64,000 bases of DNA from Sulfitobacter sp. HNIBRBA3233 (GTDB lineage: Bacteria; Pseudomonadota; Alphaproteobacteria; Rhodobacterales; Rhodobacteraceae). The position numbers and the translations under genes were made by a program. Below the pieces are notes generated by a model that saw only the letters and a list, made by a program, of their open reading frames with translations, was not told the DNA's origin and made no database searches. This document shows, piece by piece, positions 1-9,243 of the stretch. The DNA is taken from contig NZ_JBEFLP010000001.1 of the NCBI RefSeq assembly GCF_040149665.1, positions 124,001 to 188,000 on the forward strand, given 5' to 3'. Position 1 is the first letter of the stretch, and every line of letters starts with the position of its first letter.

Positions 1-140
1 CGATGATCTACAACCCGCCGGAGCATCTGCACCGGATCACCGTGGGCAAGAGTGAACCCGCGCTGCTGGCCTATGCGTGGATGGGCGAGCGTGAGAACCT
101 GCACGAGCAGAAGATGGTGTTCACCCGCACCCGCAAGTAG
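1..140 (+). CDS. C-terminal end of an unidentified protein (partial)
   Basis: This is the 3' end of a gene whose start lies before the window. In the frame that begins at base 3 it reads open to a TAG at 138-140 and gives about 45 residues ending MVFTRTRK. The codon choice is GC-rich like the neighbours and the peptide reads as a normal protein tail, so I take it as real. The first ATG is at base 3 but is probably internal. I do not recognise the family. It converges on the DMT transporter gene, with 3 bases between the stops. Confidence 0.6.
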   Translation, partial: MIYNPPEHLHRITVGKSEPALLAYAWMGERENLHEQKMVFTRTRK

Positions 141-143
141 GCG

Positions 144-1049
144 TCAGACCGGCGTGGGCGGCGTCAGGGGTTTGCGCCGCCTGACGCTGATCAGCAGGCC
201 CAGCGTCAGGATGCCCAGTGCCGCGATGCCGATGGGGCCGATCCCTTCGCCAAGGATCAGTGCGCCCAGCACCGCCCCCATTCCCGGCACGGCCGCAAGG
301 ATGGACGAGGTATTGGCATTCCCGATCCGCCGCGACGCATGCGCGATCAGCAACAGCCCCGCAAGGTTGGGCACGAACCCCTGATAGATGGCCTGCAACA
401 GCAACGGCCCCGTCGGCGCATCGGCCAGCCCAGACGGCAGGAACAGCGCCCAGACCGGCAGATAGATCACCGCGTTGATGATCGTCCCGCAAAAGATGAT
501 CTGCATCGCGCCCAGTTGCCAGCGCTCCGACAGGATCACGTAGACGGAAAAGAACAGCGCCCCCACCATGAACAGCGCATCACCCACCCATACTGCATCG
601 CCGCTGATCTGGGCCGCGTCCCACACCAGCACGACTGCGGAGGCGAGGATCATCACCGCGCCCACCGCCTGCCGCAGGCCGGGCCGGTTCCCGAAGACGG
701 CAATCCCGATCGCGATGCCGAAGATCGGCAGCATTCCGTTCATGAAAATGCCTCCGTGCGCGGCAGGGGCAAAAAGGAACCCGCCGAAAACGCACAGGAT
801 ATACAAGGGCCCGAGGATGAAGGACAAAACCGCCATCTGCCCGAGGCCCATCCCCCGCCACGGTTTGTAATAGAGGCACAAGGGCAGCGCCACGACCGCC
901 GCCAGCCCGTAGCGCAGCGCGGCAAGGTCATAGATGGTCAGCCCCGAATTCTCCGCGATCCGGCTCACCACCAGCCAGAACGACCAGACGAAGACGATGA
1001 TCCAGGCGGCGGCGTAGCCCGTGAACTGCGATGTGGGGGTGCTGGTCAT
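144..1049 (-). CDS. DMT/EamA family transporter
   Basis: This predicted inner-membrane exporter has 301 residues and about ten hydrophobic segments, in two EamA repeats at roughly residues 12-145 and 155-285. That is the usual length and design of drug/metabolite transporters. The N-terminus (FTGYAAAWIIVFVWSFWLV) starts the first helix, which fits the ATG at 1049. The substrate cannot be read from sequence; amino acids or metabolites are typical. It lies downstream of the epoxide-hydrolase-like gene on the same strand, about 80 bases apart, so the two may be co-transcribed. A second, only distantly similar DMT gene lies at 58.1-59.0 kb. Confidence 0.85.
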   Translation of the reverse strand: MTSTPTSQFTGYAAAWIIVFVWSFWLVVSRIAENSGLTIYDLAALRYGLAAVVALPLCLYYKPWRGMGLGQMAVLSFILGPLYILCVFGGFLFAPAAHGGIFMNGMLPIFGIAIGIAVFGNRPGLRQAVGAVMILASAVVLVWDAAQISGDAVWVGDALFMVGALFFSVYVILSERWQLGAMQIIFCGTIINAVIYLPVWALFLPSGLADAPTGPLLLQAIYQGFVPNLAGLLLIAHASRRIGNANTSSILAAVPGMGAVLGALILGEGIGPIGIAALGILTLGLLISVRRRKPLTPPTPV

Positions 1050-1127
1050 CTGGACGGGTGCTCGCTTTTGCTTCGTGCTCAGCTTTAGGGGGCTGGCAGG
1101 CGAAGGACAAGCACCACCGCCCGCAGG

Positions 1128-1997
1128 CTAGAGCCAGTCGAGGATCGCGCGCGCCACCTCCCGTGGCTTCTGGTGGTGCAGCCAGTGGTCGGTGCCGGGG
1201 ATCTCCACCCGCGTCAGATCGGGCGCGTAGTCTTCCAGCCCCTCGGTGGTCTGGGGCAGCAGCGCGGTGTCGTCGGAGCCCCAGACCAGCAGGTGCGGGC
1301 ACCGGATCTGCAAGCGCTGCGGGTCGAAGTTCAGCCCCTCGATCGCCTCTCCCGGGCCACCGATCTTCAGCGGGGAGGCGCGGTACCAGTTGACCATCCC
1401 GCGCAGGCCCGCCGCATCGCGCCACGCGGCCTTGTAGCCCGCAAGCGTTTCACCCTTCAGCCAGGTCATGTCCATATGCGCCGAAAACAGGCCCATCAGC
1501 TTGGCAAAATCATCCGCCGCCAGAATATCCTCCGATCCCTCGCGGCGCAGGAAGTGGATATACTGCGATGCATCCGTCTGCGCGCCGCCCTTGGCCAGCT
1601 CGCGCTGGAAGGGGGCAGGGTGGACGCCGTTCAGGATGATCAGCTTTTCCACCAGATCGGGCCGCCCTATGGTCAGCGCATAGGCAACCGATGCGCCCCA
1701 GTCATGCCCCAACACGATAAGCGGCTCGTCCCCGATCAGCGCCACCAGATCCGAGACCAGCAGCGCGGTCTTGTACTGGTCCACTTCTGCGGGCCGCCAG
1801 CTTTGCCCGTATCCGCGCTGGTCCGGTGCAATGCAGTGGAACCGTTCGGCCAGCAGGGGCGCGAGATCGTTCCACGCGCCCGAATATTCGGGAAAGCCGT
1901 GCAGCATCAGCAGCCGTGGCGCGTCCTTGTTTCCCCAGTGGCGGACAAGGAACGCCTCTCCGTTCAGCTCGACCGTTTCTGTCCAATGTGCCGCCAT
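1128..1997 (-). CDS. alpha/beta hydrolase, epoxide-hydrolase-like
   Basis: This 289-residue alpha/beta hydrolase carries the oxyanion motif HGFP at 33-36. Its nucleophile elbow is GHDWGAS at 97-103, where Asp99 is the nucleophile; Asp rather than Ser is the mark of epoxide hydrolases and haloalkane dehalogenases. The likely catalytic His271 is in GTDHWLH. I chose the ATG at 1997 (MAAHWTETVEL) because the open frame upstream of it reads as out-of-frame translation of the next gene. The gene begins 47 bases after the neighbouring hydrolase gene stops, so the two probably share a transcript. Fluoroacetate dehalogenase or another C-X/C-O hydrolase is the main alternative. Confidence 0.82.
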   Translation of the reverse strand: MAAHWTETVELNGEAFLVRHWGNKDAPRLLMLHGFPEYSGAWNDLAPLLAERFHCIAPDQRGYGQSWRPAEVDQYKTALLVSDLVALIGDEPLIVLGHDWGASVAYALTIGRPDLVEKLIILNGVHPAPFQRELAKGGAQTDASQYIHFLRREGSEDILAADDFAKLMGLFSAHMDMTWLKGETLAGYKAAWRDAAGLRGMVNWYRASPLKIGGPGEAIEGLNFDPQRLQIRCPHLLVWGSDDTALLPQTTEGLEDYAPDLTRVEIPGTDHWLHHQKPREVARAILDWL

Positions 1998-2044
1998 CGC
2001 TTGCGTCCCTCCCGCTGTGTGTTGTCCGCCGTGCTGGCCCCTTG

Positions 2045-3250
2045 TCAGGGCCCAAGGGTCTCGAATGTCAGCCCCGCGGCGGTGCCCTCGGCAAAGCCCG
2101 CCATCGCGGGCGTCAGATACCGCTCCATGTCCGCGTCCTCCTGCAGGTGCCGCCCCATGAAGGCAGCGGCGAAATGCTGCGCGATATTGTTCATCACCAC
2201 GCTGTCCCAGACCGGATCGGCGTAGTGCTGGAAGGGCGGCCATCCCAGCGTATCCGACATGTCCCAACTCTCCGCCGGTGCCGGATAGGGGGCAGCGGCG
2301 TTGTGGCCCGCGCGGTGAAAGCTCAGCAGATGCCGCGCGACGCCTGTGGCCCCTTCGTAGAGCCCGCGCATCGCGGCATAGCCCGACACGTCATCCTGCG
2401 TGCCCGCCATGACCAGCGTGGGCACGCGGATCCCCGCCAGCCCCTGCGCGTCCCACATATCATAGAGCCCGCCCCAGGGGCCGATGGCGATTACCGCGCG
2501 CAACCGGCTGTCGGCAAGGGCCGCGTGCGTGTCCGAGCCTGCCAGATGCCGCGCCAGCATCCCGCCCCGCGGCGCGCGTGGATAATCCAGCGCGGTGCGC
2601 GCCAGCCCCGCGCCCGCGGCGATCAACGCCCCGTAGCCGCCCATCGAATAGCCGATGATGCCGGCGCGGGTCTCGTCGATGCCCAACTTTCCGGCCTGGG
2701 CACAGAGCGCATCGATCAGCCCCATCTGGTCCAGAGGGCGGTGCAGCAGCGTGATGCCGAAATCATCCGGCGCGTCATAGGTGCTGCCCGCATGGTCGGC
2801 GGCAGCCACGACAAAGCCGCGCGCGGCAAGGCTCTCGGCCAGATGCACCATAAGGTAGCGGTTGCCGGGATAGCCGTGGCTGATCAGAACCAGCGGGAAC
2901 CGCCCTCCGGCTGCGTCGGCATCGCGCACCGCGCGCCCGTGCAGCGTGGCGCGGCGCACACCGTCACGCAGCAGCGTGTCATATGTGCCGCCGGCCTGCG
3001 TACCCTCGGCAGCCGGGTACCAGCGCTCCACGGTCAGGGGGCGGTCCAGTCCCGCCTGCTGGCCGCTGCCCATATCGGGCTGATCGTGCAGCACGATCCG
3101 CTGCGTGCGCACGCCCACGGGGTAAGGGCCGCGCCGCGCGGCGAGCGCGGGCGCGTAGGGCGTGACCAGATCTATGCGATTTTCACGGCTCACGGTGCGG
3201 TCCGCGCGGTCAGAGGGGGGCTCATCTTCATGCCGCCAGCCTAGGCGCAT
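2045..3250 (-). CDS. dienelactone-hydrolase-like alpha/beta hydrolase
   Basis: This is an alpha/beta hydrolase of about 400 residues. It has an oxyanion-side motif VLISHGYPGNRY and a serine nucleophile elbow GYSMGGYG. The N-terminal part (NRIDLVTPYAPAL, then VGVRT) resembles a conserved Rhodobacterales family often labelled dienelactone hydrolase or platelet-activating-factor acetylhydrolase-like. The start is uncertain: ATG at 3250 gives MRLGWRHEDEP, while GTG at 3193 gives a protein beginning just before NRID; neither has a clear Shine-Dalgarno sequence. It diverges from the MATE gene with about 135 bases between them, so a two-way promoter region lies there. Confidence 0.72.
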   Translation of the reverse strand: MRLGWRHEDEPPSDRADRTVSRENRIDLVTPYAPALAARRGPYPVGVRTQRIVLHDQPDMGSGQQAGLDRPLTVERWYPAAEGTQAGGTYDTLLRDGVRRATLHGRAVRDADAAGGRFPLVLISHGYPGNRYLMVHLAESLAARGFVVAAADHAGSTYDAPDDFGITLLHRPLDQMGLIDALCAQAGKLGIDETRAGIIGYSMGGYGALIAAGAGLARTALDYPRAPRGGMLARHLAGSDTHAALADSRLRAVIAIGPWGGLYDMWDAQGLAGIRVPTLVMAGTQDDVSGYAAMRGLYEGATGVARHLLSFHRAGHNAAAPYPAPAESWDMSDTLGWPPFQHYADPVWDSVVMNNIAQHFAAAFMGRHLQEDADMERYLTPAMAGFAEGTAAGLTFETLGP

Positions 3251-3384
3251 CGCGGCGCGCGCATCAACTGGACAATCCGCTTGACGTAACGGCACACACG
3301 CGCCGGGGCGCCGGCCCCCGGCCGCGATTGTTCCGGTACAATTCCTGTCTGGTGACGGCGCACGATTGCGACTAAGGGAAGGGC

Positions 3385-4752
3385 ATGCATCCCACCATGA
3401 CCCTTCCTGCCCACGCGCGCGCGATCGCGGTGCTGGGCCTTCCGCTGATCGGCGGCCACCTCGCGCAGATGGCAATCGGCGTGACCGATACGGTCATGCT
3501 CGGCTGGTACGGCGTCGAGGCGCTGGCCGCCGTCACCCTCGCCGCCACCTATTTCTTCGTGCTCTTCATCTTCGGGTCCGGCTTTGCCTGGGCGGTGATG
3601 CCCATGGTCGCCACCTTCCAGGCCGAGCGGGACGAAGTCTCGATCCGCCGTGCCACCCGCATGGGGCTGTGGATCAGCCTCGGCTTCGGGCTCTGCGTGC
3701 TGCCCCTGCTGATCTTCTCGGCGCCGATCCTGCGCCTGATGGGGCAGGAGGAAGAGGTCGCAGCGGATGCCGCGCTGTATCTGACGGTCGCGGGCTGGGG
3801 GATCATCCCTGCGTTGTTCGTGATGGTGCTCAAAAGCTACCTCGCCGCGCTGGAGCGCACGCAGGTCGTGCTGTGGATCACCGTGCTGGCCGCGGTGGTG
3901 AACGCACTGGTCAACTACGCGCTCATCTTCGGCAACTGGGGCGCGCCGGAACTGGGGCTGCGCGGCGCGGCCCTTGCCTCGCTGTCCACCCAGATCGTGT
4001 CACTGGTGGGCGTTGTCGTCTACGCGGTGGTGGCCTTGCCGCAGCACGATCTCTTCCGCCGCCTCTGGCGCCCCGATTGGGAGATGTTCGCCCGCGTCTT
4101 CCGCCTCGGCTGGCCGATCTCGATCACCTCGCTCAGCGAGGTCGGCCTCTTCGCGGCCTCGGCGGTAATGATGGGCTGGCTCGGCACCGTGCCGCTCGCG
4201 GCCCACGGCATCGCGGTGCAGCTCGCGTCGATCACCTTCATGGTGCACCTCGGCCTCAGCAACGCGGCCACCGTGCGCGCGGGCAACGCCCTCGGGCGGC
4301 GCGACAGCGCCCATCTGGCGCGCGGGGCAGGGGTGGTCACGGCGATGTCGCTGGTCTTCTCGGTCGTCACGGTGACCTTCTTCTTTCTCTACCCCGAATT
4401 CTTCATCGGCATCTTCATTCTCGATACCGATCCGGCGCGCGCGCAGATCCTCGGCATCGGCGTCGGCATCCTGTTCATGGCAGGCCTGTTCCAGCTGGTG
4501 GACGGGGCGCAGGCCATCGGCCTAGGCGTGCTGCGCGGGGTTCAGGACACCACCGTGCCCATGGTATATGCCGCCGTCAGCTACTGGGTGATCGGCGTGC
4601 CGTGCTCCTACGTGCTCGGCTTCGTCTTGGGGTATGAGGGGATCGGAGTCTGGGCGGGGCTGGGCATCGGTCTGGGCGTCGCCGCGGTCCTGCTCAACGC
4701 GCGGTTCTGGCGCACGGTCCTGCCCGGTCTGCACCACGCGCAAGCCGCCTGA
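3385..4752 (+). CDS. MATE family efflux transporter (NorM-like)
   Basis: The 455-residue protein has about twelve membrane segments in two MatE halves (about residues 15-175 and 240-400). Its opening, VLGLPLIGGHLAQMAIGVTD, is typical of NorM-type multidrug and toxin exporters, which swap organic cations for Na+ or H+. ATG at 3385 follows GGGAAGGG. A second in-frame ATG four codons later is possible. The gene stands alone between divergent and convergent neighbours, so it is probably monocistronic. The substrate is not predictable. Confidence 0.88.
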   Translation: MHPTMTLPAHARAIAVLGLPLIGGHLAQMAIGVTDTVMLGWYGVEALAAVTLAATYFFVLFIFGSGFAWAVMPMVATFQAERDEVSIRRATRMGLWISLGFGLCVLPLLIFSAPILRLMGQEEEVAADAALYLTVAGWGIIPALFVMVLKSYLAALERTQVVLWITVLAAVVNALVNYALIFGNWGAPELGLRGAALASLSTQIVSLVGVVVYAVVALPQHDLFRRLWRPDWEMFARVFRLGWPISITSLSEVGLFAASAVMMGWLGTVPLAAHGIAVQLASITFMVHLGLSNAATVRAGNALGRRDSAHLARGAGVVTAMSLVFSVVTVTFFFLYPEFFIGIFILDTDPARAQILGIGVGILFMAGLFQLVDGAQAIGLGVLRGVQDTTVPMVYAAVSYWVIGVPCSYVLGFVLGYEGIGVWAGLGIGLGVAAVLLNARFWRTVLPGLHHAQAA

Positions 4753-4842
4753 AAGGGGCGTCCCCGCGCGTCTCCATTTTGCCCTTAAACTCATTCCCGC
4801 AGCCTGCAACGACCGCCCCGGGACGCGGTTGCACGCCAGCGC

Positions 4843-5244
4843 TCACTCCCGCGTCAGCCGGTCCGCCTTCTTGCGCACCAGCACGCTGCGCAGATCGTGC
4901 ATGGCCAGCAGCAACCGGTCGGTCACCGCTTCCAGCTGTTCGTCCGTCGCGCGCGATTGCGCCCATTGCGCGGTCAGGTTCAGATGGTCGATGGCGCGGT
5001 GGATGTCGTCGATGTCGCGCCGCGCAAGCGTCGCGGCACGGTCTTCCATCCACAGCTTGATCTCCGCCACATCCGCTTCCGACAGCACACGGTCGCCGTG
5101 CGGCTTGATCTCGCCGTTGCGCATGTTGACCACGGCGATCTGGTCCATCTCGATCCGCCGCTGACGGTTCTCGGTATCGATCCGGAACACGAAAGCGCCA
5201 TTTTCACGCACGCGGAAGAAATATTCTGGAAGCGTGCCTGCCAT
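4843..5244 (-). CDS. conserved hypothetical protein (133 aa)
   Basis: This is a soluble, charged protein with no signal peptide or membrane segment. The first 60 residues (EYFFRVRENGAFVFRID, then RRIEMDQIAVVNMRNGEIKPHGDR) look like a small beta-rich domain; the rest is helical with heptad-like spacing. I know this N-terminal pattern from Rhodobacterales proteins without assigned function. It sits 93 bases downstream of the aspC stop on the same strand and may be expressed with it. No function is proposed. Confidence 0.7.
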   Translation of the reverse strand: MAGTLPEYFFRVRENGAFVFRIDTENRQRRIEMDQIAVVNMRNGEIKPHGDRVLSEADVAEIKLWMEDRAATLARRDIDDIHRAIDHLNLTAQWAQSRATDEQLEAVTDRLLLAMHDLRSVLVRKKADRLTRE

Positions 5245-5337
5245 GATCGGTCGAAGTGCCCCTGTCTCGCCTGCCCACCGGTGTAGGCCAGAGGCCCTTC
5301 GCGGAAAAGGAAAAAATTCCCCTCCCGCGCCCGGCGC

Positions 5338-6555
<1,218 letters not shown>

Positions 6556-6635
6556 CTATATCTGTTCGTACGCCCTCAATACGGGGACAATCCCCACCCA
6601 TACAAGCGCGATTCCGCGACCGGAGGAGACGACCC

Positions 6636-7043
6636 ATGACCCAGACCGAACAGCAGACAGACTGGTACAGCCCCGAAGTAGCCACTTTCGGCGACCGTGT
6701 GGCCGCCGCGCGCGAGGCTGCTCAGATGGACCAAAGCGCACTGGCGCGCCGGTTGGGTGTGCGCACGGCGACCCTGCAGGGCTGGGAAAACGACACCTCC
6801 GAGCCGCGCGCCAATCGTCTTGCAACCCTCGCGGGGGTGCTGAATGTCTCGATGATGTGGCTGATCAACGGCGAGGGCGAGGGCCTCGATGCGCCTGCGG
6901 ACCAGACGGTTCTGCCCGATGGCGCCGAAGACCTGCTTGCCGAACTGAACAAGATCCGCCTCGAAATGACAGCCTCCTCCAAACGCCTCGGCCAGTTGGA
7001 AAAACGGCTGCGCCAGATGATGAAAGCCCCCTTCGATGCTTGA
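6636..7043 (+). CDS. XRE-family helix-turn-helix regulator
   Basis: This is a 135-residue DNA-binding protein. Residues about 19-72 form a Cro/C1-type helix-turn-helix (QSALARRLGVRTATLQGWEND, then PRANRLATLAGVLNVS). The C-terminal 40 residues (LAELNKIRLEMTAS, then LEKRLRQMM) look like a short coiled coil that could drive dimerisation. A good Shine-Dalgarno sequence (GGAGGAG) precedes the ATG. Its last 8 bases overlap the sdhE-like gene, so the two are translated together. Its target is unknown. Confidence 0.85.
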   Translation: MTQTEQQTDWYSPEVATFGDRVAAAREAAQMDQSALARRLGVRTATLQGWENDTSEPRANRLATLAGVLNVSMMWLINGEGEGLDAPADQTVLPDGAEDLLAELNKIRLEMTASSKRLGQLEKRLRQMMKAPFDA

Positions 7044-7332
7044 GATGCCACAGCCGAAGCCCCCCGCAAACGAGCCGCGCGAGACCCGCGAGAAACGGCT
7101 GCGGATGCGCTCCATGCGCCGCGGGATCAAGGAGATGGACCTGATCCTGCAGGCCTACGCCGAAGACCGCGTGTCCGCCATGTCCGAGGCCGATCTCGAC
7201 CTCTACGACGATCTGCTGAACGAGAACGATCACGATCTCTACCAGTGGGTCACCGGCCAGACCGCACCGGACGACCGCTACGGGGCGATGATCGGCGATA
7301 TCCGCGCCCATATCGCTGCCGCGCGCACCTGA
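7036..7332 (+). CDS. sdhE: SdhE-family FAD assembly factor (succinate dehydrogenase assembly)
   Basis: This small protein of 98 residues carries the hallmark RGxxE motif of SdhE/Sdh5 (RRGIKEMD, about residues 28-35), followed by the conserved acidic DLDLYDDLLNENDHDLYQW segment. SdhE helps attach FAD covalently to the flavoprotein subunit of succinate dehydrogenase. The length matches the family (about 90 residues). ATG at 7036 overlaps the regulator gene by 8 bases; a second in-frame ATG at 7045 is possible. No sdh gene is in the window, so the partner is encoded elsewhere. Confidence 0.85.
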   Translation: MLEMPQPKPPANEPRETREKRLRMRSMRRGIKEMDLILQAYAEDRVSAMSEADLDLYDDLLNENDHDLYQWVTGQTAPDDRYGAMIGDIRAHIAAART

Positions 7333-7390
7333 CAGGCACCTCTCTCAAACCCCTTGGCATTTAACCAAATGTTCTGATTTTACAGGCAAT

Positions 7391-7420
7391 CTCCGGCTCG
7401 CAAACAAATAAGAGTCGGAG
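7391..7420 (+). promoter_or_regulatory. leader hairpin covering the ldtR Shine-Dalgarno
   Basis: CTCCGGCTC at 7391-7399 pairs with GAGTCGGAG at 7412-7420 over nine base pairs with one G-U wobble and a 12-nt A-rich loop. The 3' arm contains the GGAG that serves as ribosome-binding site for the ATG at 7427. Folding would hide the site. This is seen in the sequence; a regulatory role is inferred. Confidence 0.45.
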
Positions 7421-7426
7421 AGTAGT

Positions 7427-7948
7427 ATGAGCATACAGAACAGCATTGATGTGCTGGGGTCCGTGGAGCCGGGCCTGACCAGCGATCGCGGCTTCATGGT
7501 TGGCTATCTTGAGGCGCTGTCGCTGGTAGAGCGGTTGCACAGGCTGCTTCTGGACGTGATCAAGGACGAATTCGAACGCGTCGGCGTGCTGGAAATCAAC
7601 GCGGTGCAGGCCCTGCTTCTGTTCAACATTGGCGATAACGAAGTCACCGCCGGTGAATTGAAAACCCGCGGCTACTATCAGGGCAGCAACGTCAGCTACA
7701 ACCTCAAGAAGCTGGTCGAAATGGGCTACATGCACCACCAGCGCTGCGAGATCGATCGCCGGTCCGTGCGGGTGCGCCTGACCGAAAAGGGCCGCCAGAT
7801 CCGCACCGTGGTCCAGCAGCTTTTCTCCCGTCACGCCGAAGGATTGCAGGACCGCGGCGTTCTGGGCGTGGACGGTATGGTGGACATCACCGCATCGCTC
7901 AAACGGGTCGAACGGTACTGGACCGACCAGATCCGCTATATCTACTGA
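7427..7948 (+). CDS. ldtR: MarR-family winged-helix regulator, LdtR-like
   Basis: This is a 173-residue winged-helix protein. The recognition region (TAGELKTRGYYQGSNVSYNL, then KKLVEMGYMHHQR) and wing (DRRSVRVRLTEKGRQI) match the LdtR group of MarR regulators, which in Rhizobiales control L,D-transpeptidase and envelope-stress genes. ATG at 7427 has GGAG seven bases upstream, inside a potential hairpin. It stands alone; no transpeptidase gene is next to it. Its targets here are inferred only from the family. Confidence 0.78.
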   Translation: MSIQNSIDVLGSVEPGLTSDRGFMVGYLEALSLVERLHRLLLDVIKDEFERVGVLEINAVQALLLFNIGDNEVTAGELKTRGYYQGSNVSYNLKKLVEMGYMHHQRCEIDRRSVRVRLTEKGRQIRTVVQQLFSRHAEGLQDRGVLGVDGMVDITASLKRVERYWTDQIRYIY

Positions 7949-7972
7949 TCGCGGATCAGCCGCAGCGCGCGG

Positions 7973-8443
7973 TCAGACGCGGCCCAGCGTCTCCCATTCC
8001 GCACGCGCCAGCGCGATCATCGGCTCGGGGTCTTTGTCGAACACCCGCCCGCCCTTCGGTGCCGCGAACAGGTACAGCGCGCCGTCGTGGATGCGCCAGA
8101 CCTGCGGGTCGCCGTCTGTCAAGCGGCCCATGGACATTGCGCGGGTGCAGAACCCGCCGAACCGTGGCGCGAAGCGGTCGGGTGTGGCGGCGAATGCCGC
8201 CGCGTCCTCGGGCGTCGCAAACCGCCAGATCGCGCCATTCCAATCCACCTGATGCGCGTCCGTCCCGTCGCGCGCGGCCTCCACGGTCCAGTAGGCGCGG
8301 GTGTCGTACCCGTCGATCGCCTGACCGGCGCGGTTGACGGAGACGCGGGTGGCCTCGTCCGCACGCGCGCTCAAGCCCGAGGCGCAGACACCGGCGGCAG
8401 CGGTGGCAAGGATCACGAACTGGCGGCGGGGCAGGCGGGTCAT
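7973..8443 (-). CDS. exported YHS-domain protein (Tat signal)
   Basis: The 156-residue protein starts with MTRLPRRQFVILATAAAG, a twin-arginine-like signal (RRQF then a hydrophobic stretch) ending near ALSARA. The mature part is a YHS-type domain (AIDGYDTRAYW, WNGAIWRFATPEDAAAF, FGGFC), a small metal-linked fold found with copper and heavy-metal handling proteins. I placed the start at ATG 8443 because the longer frame adds residues that do not resemble a signal. It lies downstream of the DUF1194 genes on the same strand, about 80 bases away. Confidence 0.75.
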   Translation of the reverse strand: MTRLPRRQFVILATAAAGVCASGLSARADEATRVSVNRAGQAIDGYDTRAYWTVEAARDGTDAHQVDWNGAIWRFATPEDAAAFAATPDRFAPRFGGFCTRAMSMGRLTDGDPQVWRIHDGALYLFAAPKGGRVFDKDPEPMIALARAEWETLGRV

Positions 8444-8526
8444 CTCAAGGCTCCGGTAGAAAGGGTGTACTGCGCCATCTCCTATCACCCTGCGCGCCCG
8501 GGCGACAGACACGCCTGAGTGACCGC

Positions 8527-9243
8527 TCAGCGGGCGGACAGAACCAGCACGTCCAGCTCGCGCAGAAGCTTCGCTTCCATCGCCTCCGCATAGCCGTCGT
8601 ACCCCAGCGCCGTCTTGACGAAGGCCTCCGGCCCCAGAATCACCTCGGCGCTGAAATATTGCACCAGCTCGGCGATCTCCGCCTGCCGTGCGTCACCGAT
8701 GGCGGCGTCGTCCGCGCCGATCACCAGCGCGTTCACGGTGATGCCCTGCGGCTCCAGCAGGGGTTTGACATGGCGCGGACGGGGGCCAAGGTTGCTCTTG
8801 CCGTCACCGGAAATATCGAGCGTGCGTTTCACGCATTGCGCGCGTTGCGCCAGATGCTGCGCACCGACGCTCATCGCCACGCCAAGGCCCGTTCCGGGCG
8901 TCGCGTCGGCCCGCCGTTCCACGGTGCCGAGTGTCTCGATCACCCGCTCCAGCGCGGCGGCGCTGTCGATGCGTGTCCACGGGACCAGCGTCAGCTGGTC
9001 CTGCGGGCCGCTCCATTCAAAGACCAGCAACTCAACCGGCGCCTCGGGCTGCTCCAGCAGGCGCGCACGGACTGCCACGCTGCCCAGAGCGCGCGCCACC
9101 CCGTCCAGCTGCAGCCGGTATTCCCGCGCATCCACGGACCCCGAGACATCCAGCGCCAGCGCCAGCGCCTGCCGGCAGTCCTGTGCCGTGGCCGCCACCG
9201 GCGCCAGCAGCAGGCAGGCCGCCATGGCCGCTGCGCGGATCAC
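8527..9243 (-). CDS. DUF1194 protein, secreted VWA-like (copy 1)
   Basis: This is a 238-residue exported protein. A signal peptide runs to about residue 20 (LLLAPVAATA-QD). A MIDAS-like motif DVSGS at 32-36 and a later ISGDGKSN segment indicate a von Willebrand factor A-like fold that may bind a divalent metal. DUF1194 is the recognised family; its function is unknown. The start is a GTG at 9243 whose bases overlap the TGA stop of copy 2 (GTGA), so the two are translationally coupled. Both begin with the same pattern, MIR then a hydrophobic stretch. Confidence 0.82.
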   Translation of the reverse strand: MIRAAAMAACLLLAPVAATAQDCRQALALALDVSGSVDAREYRLQLDGVARALGSVAVRARLLEQPEAPVELLVFEWSGPQDQLTLVPWTRIDSAAALERVIETLGTVERRADATPGTGLGVAMSVGAQHLAQRAQCVKRTLDISGDGKSNLGPRPRHVKPLLEPQGITVNALVIGADDAAIGDARQAEIAELVQYFSAEVILGPEAFVKTALGYDGYAEAMEAKLLRELDVLVLSAR

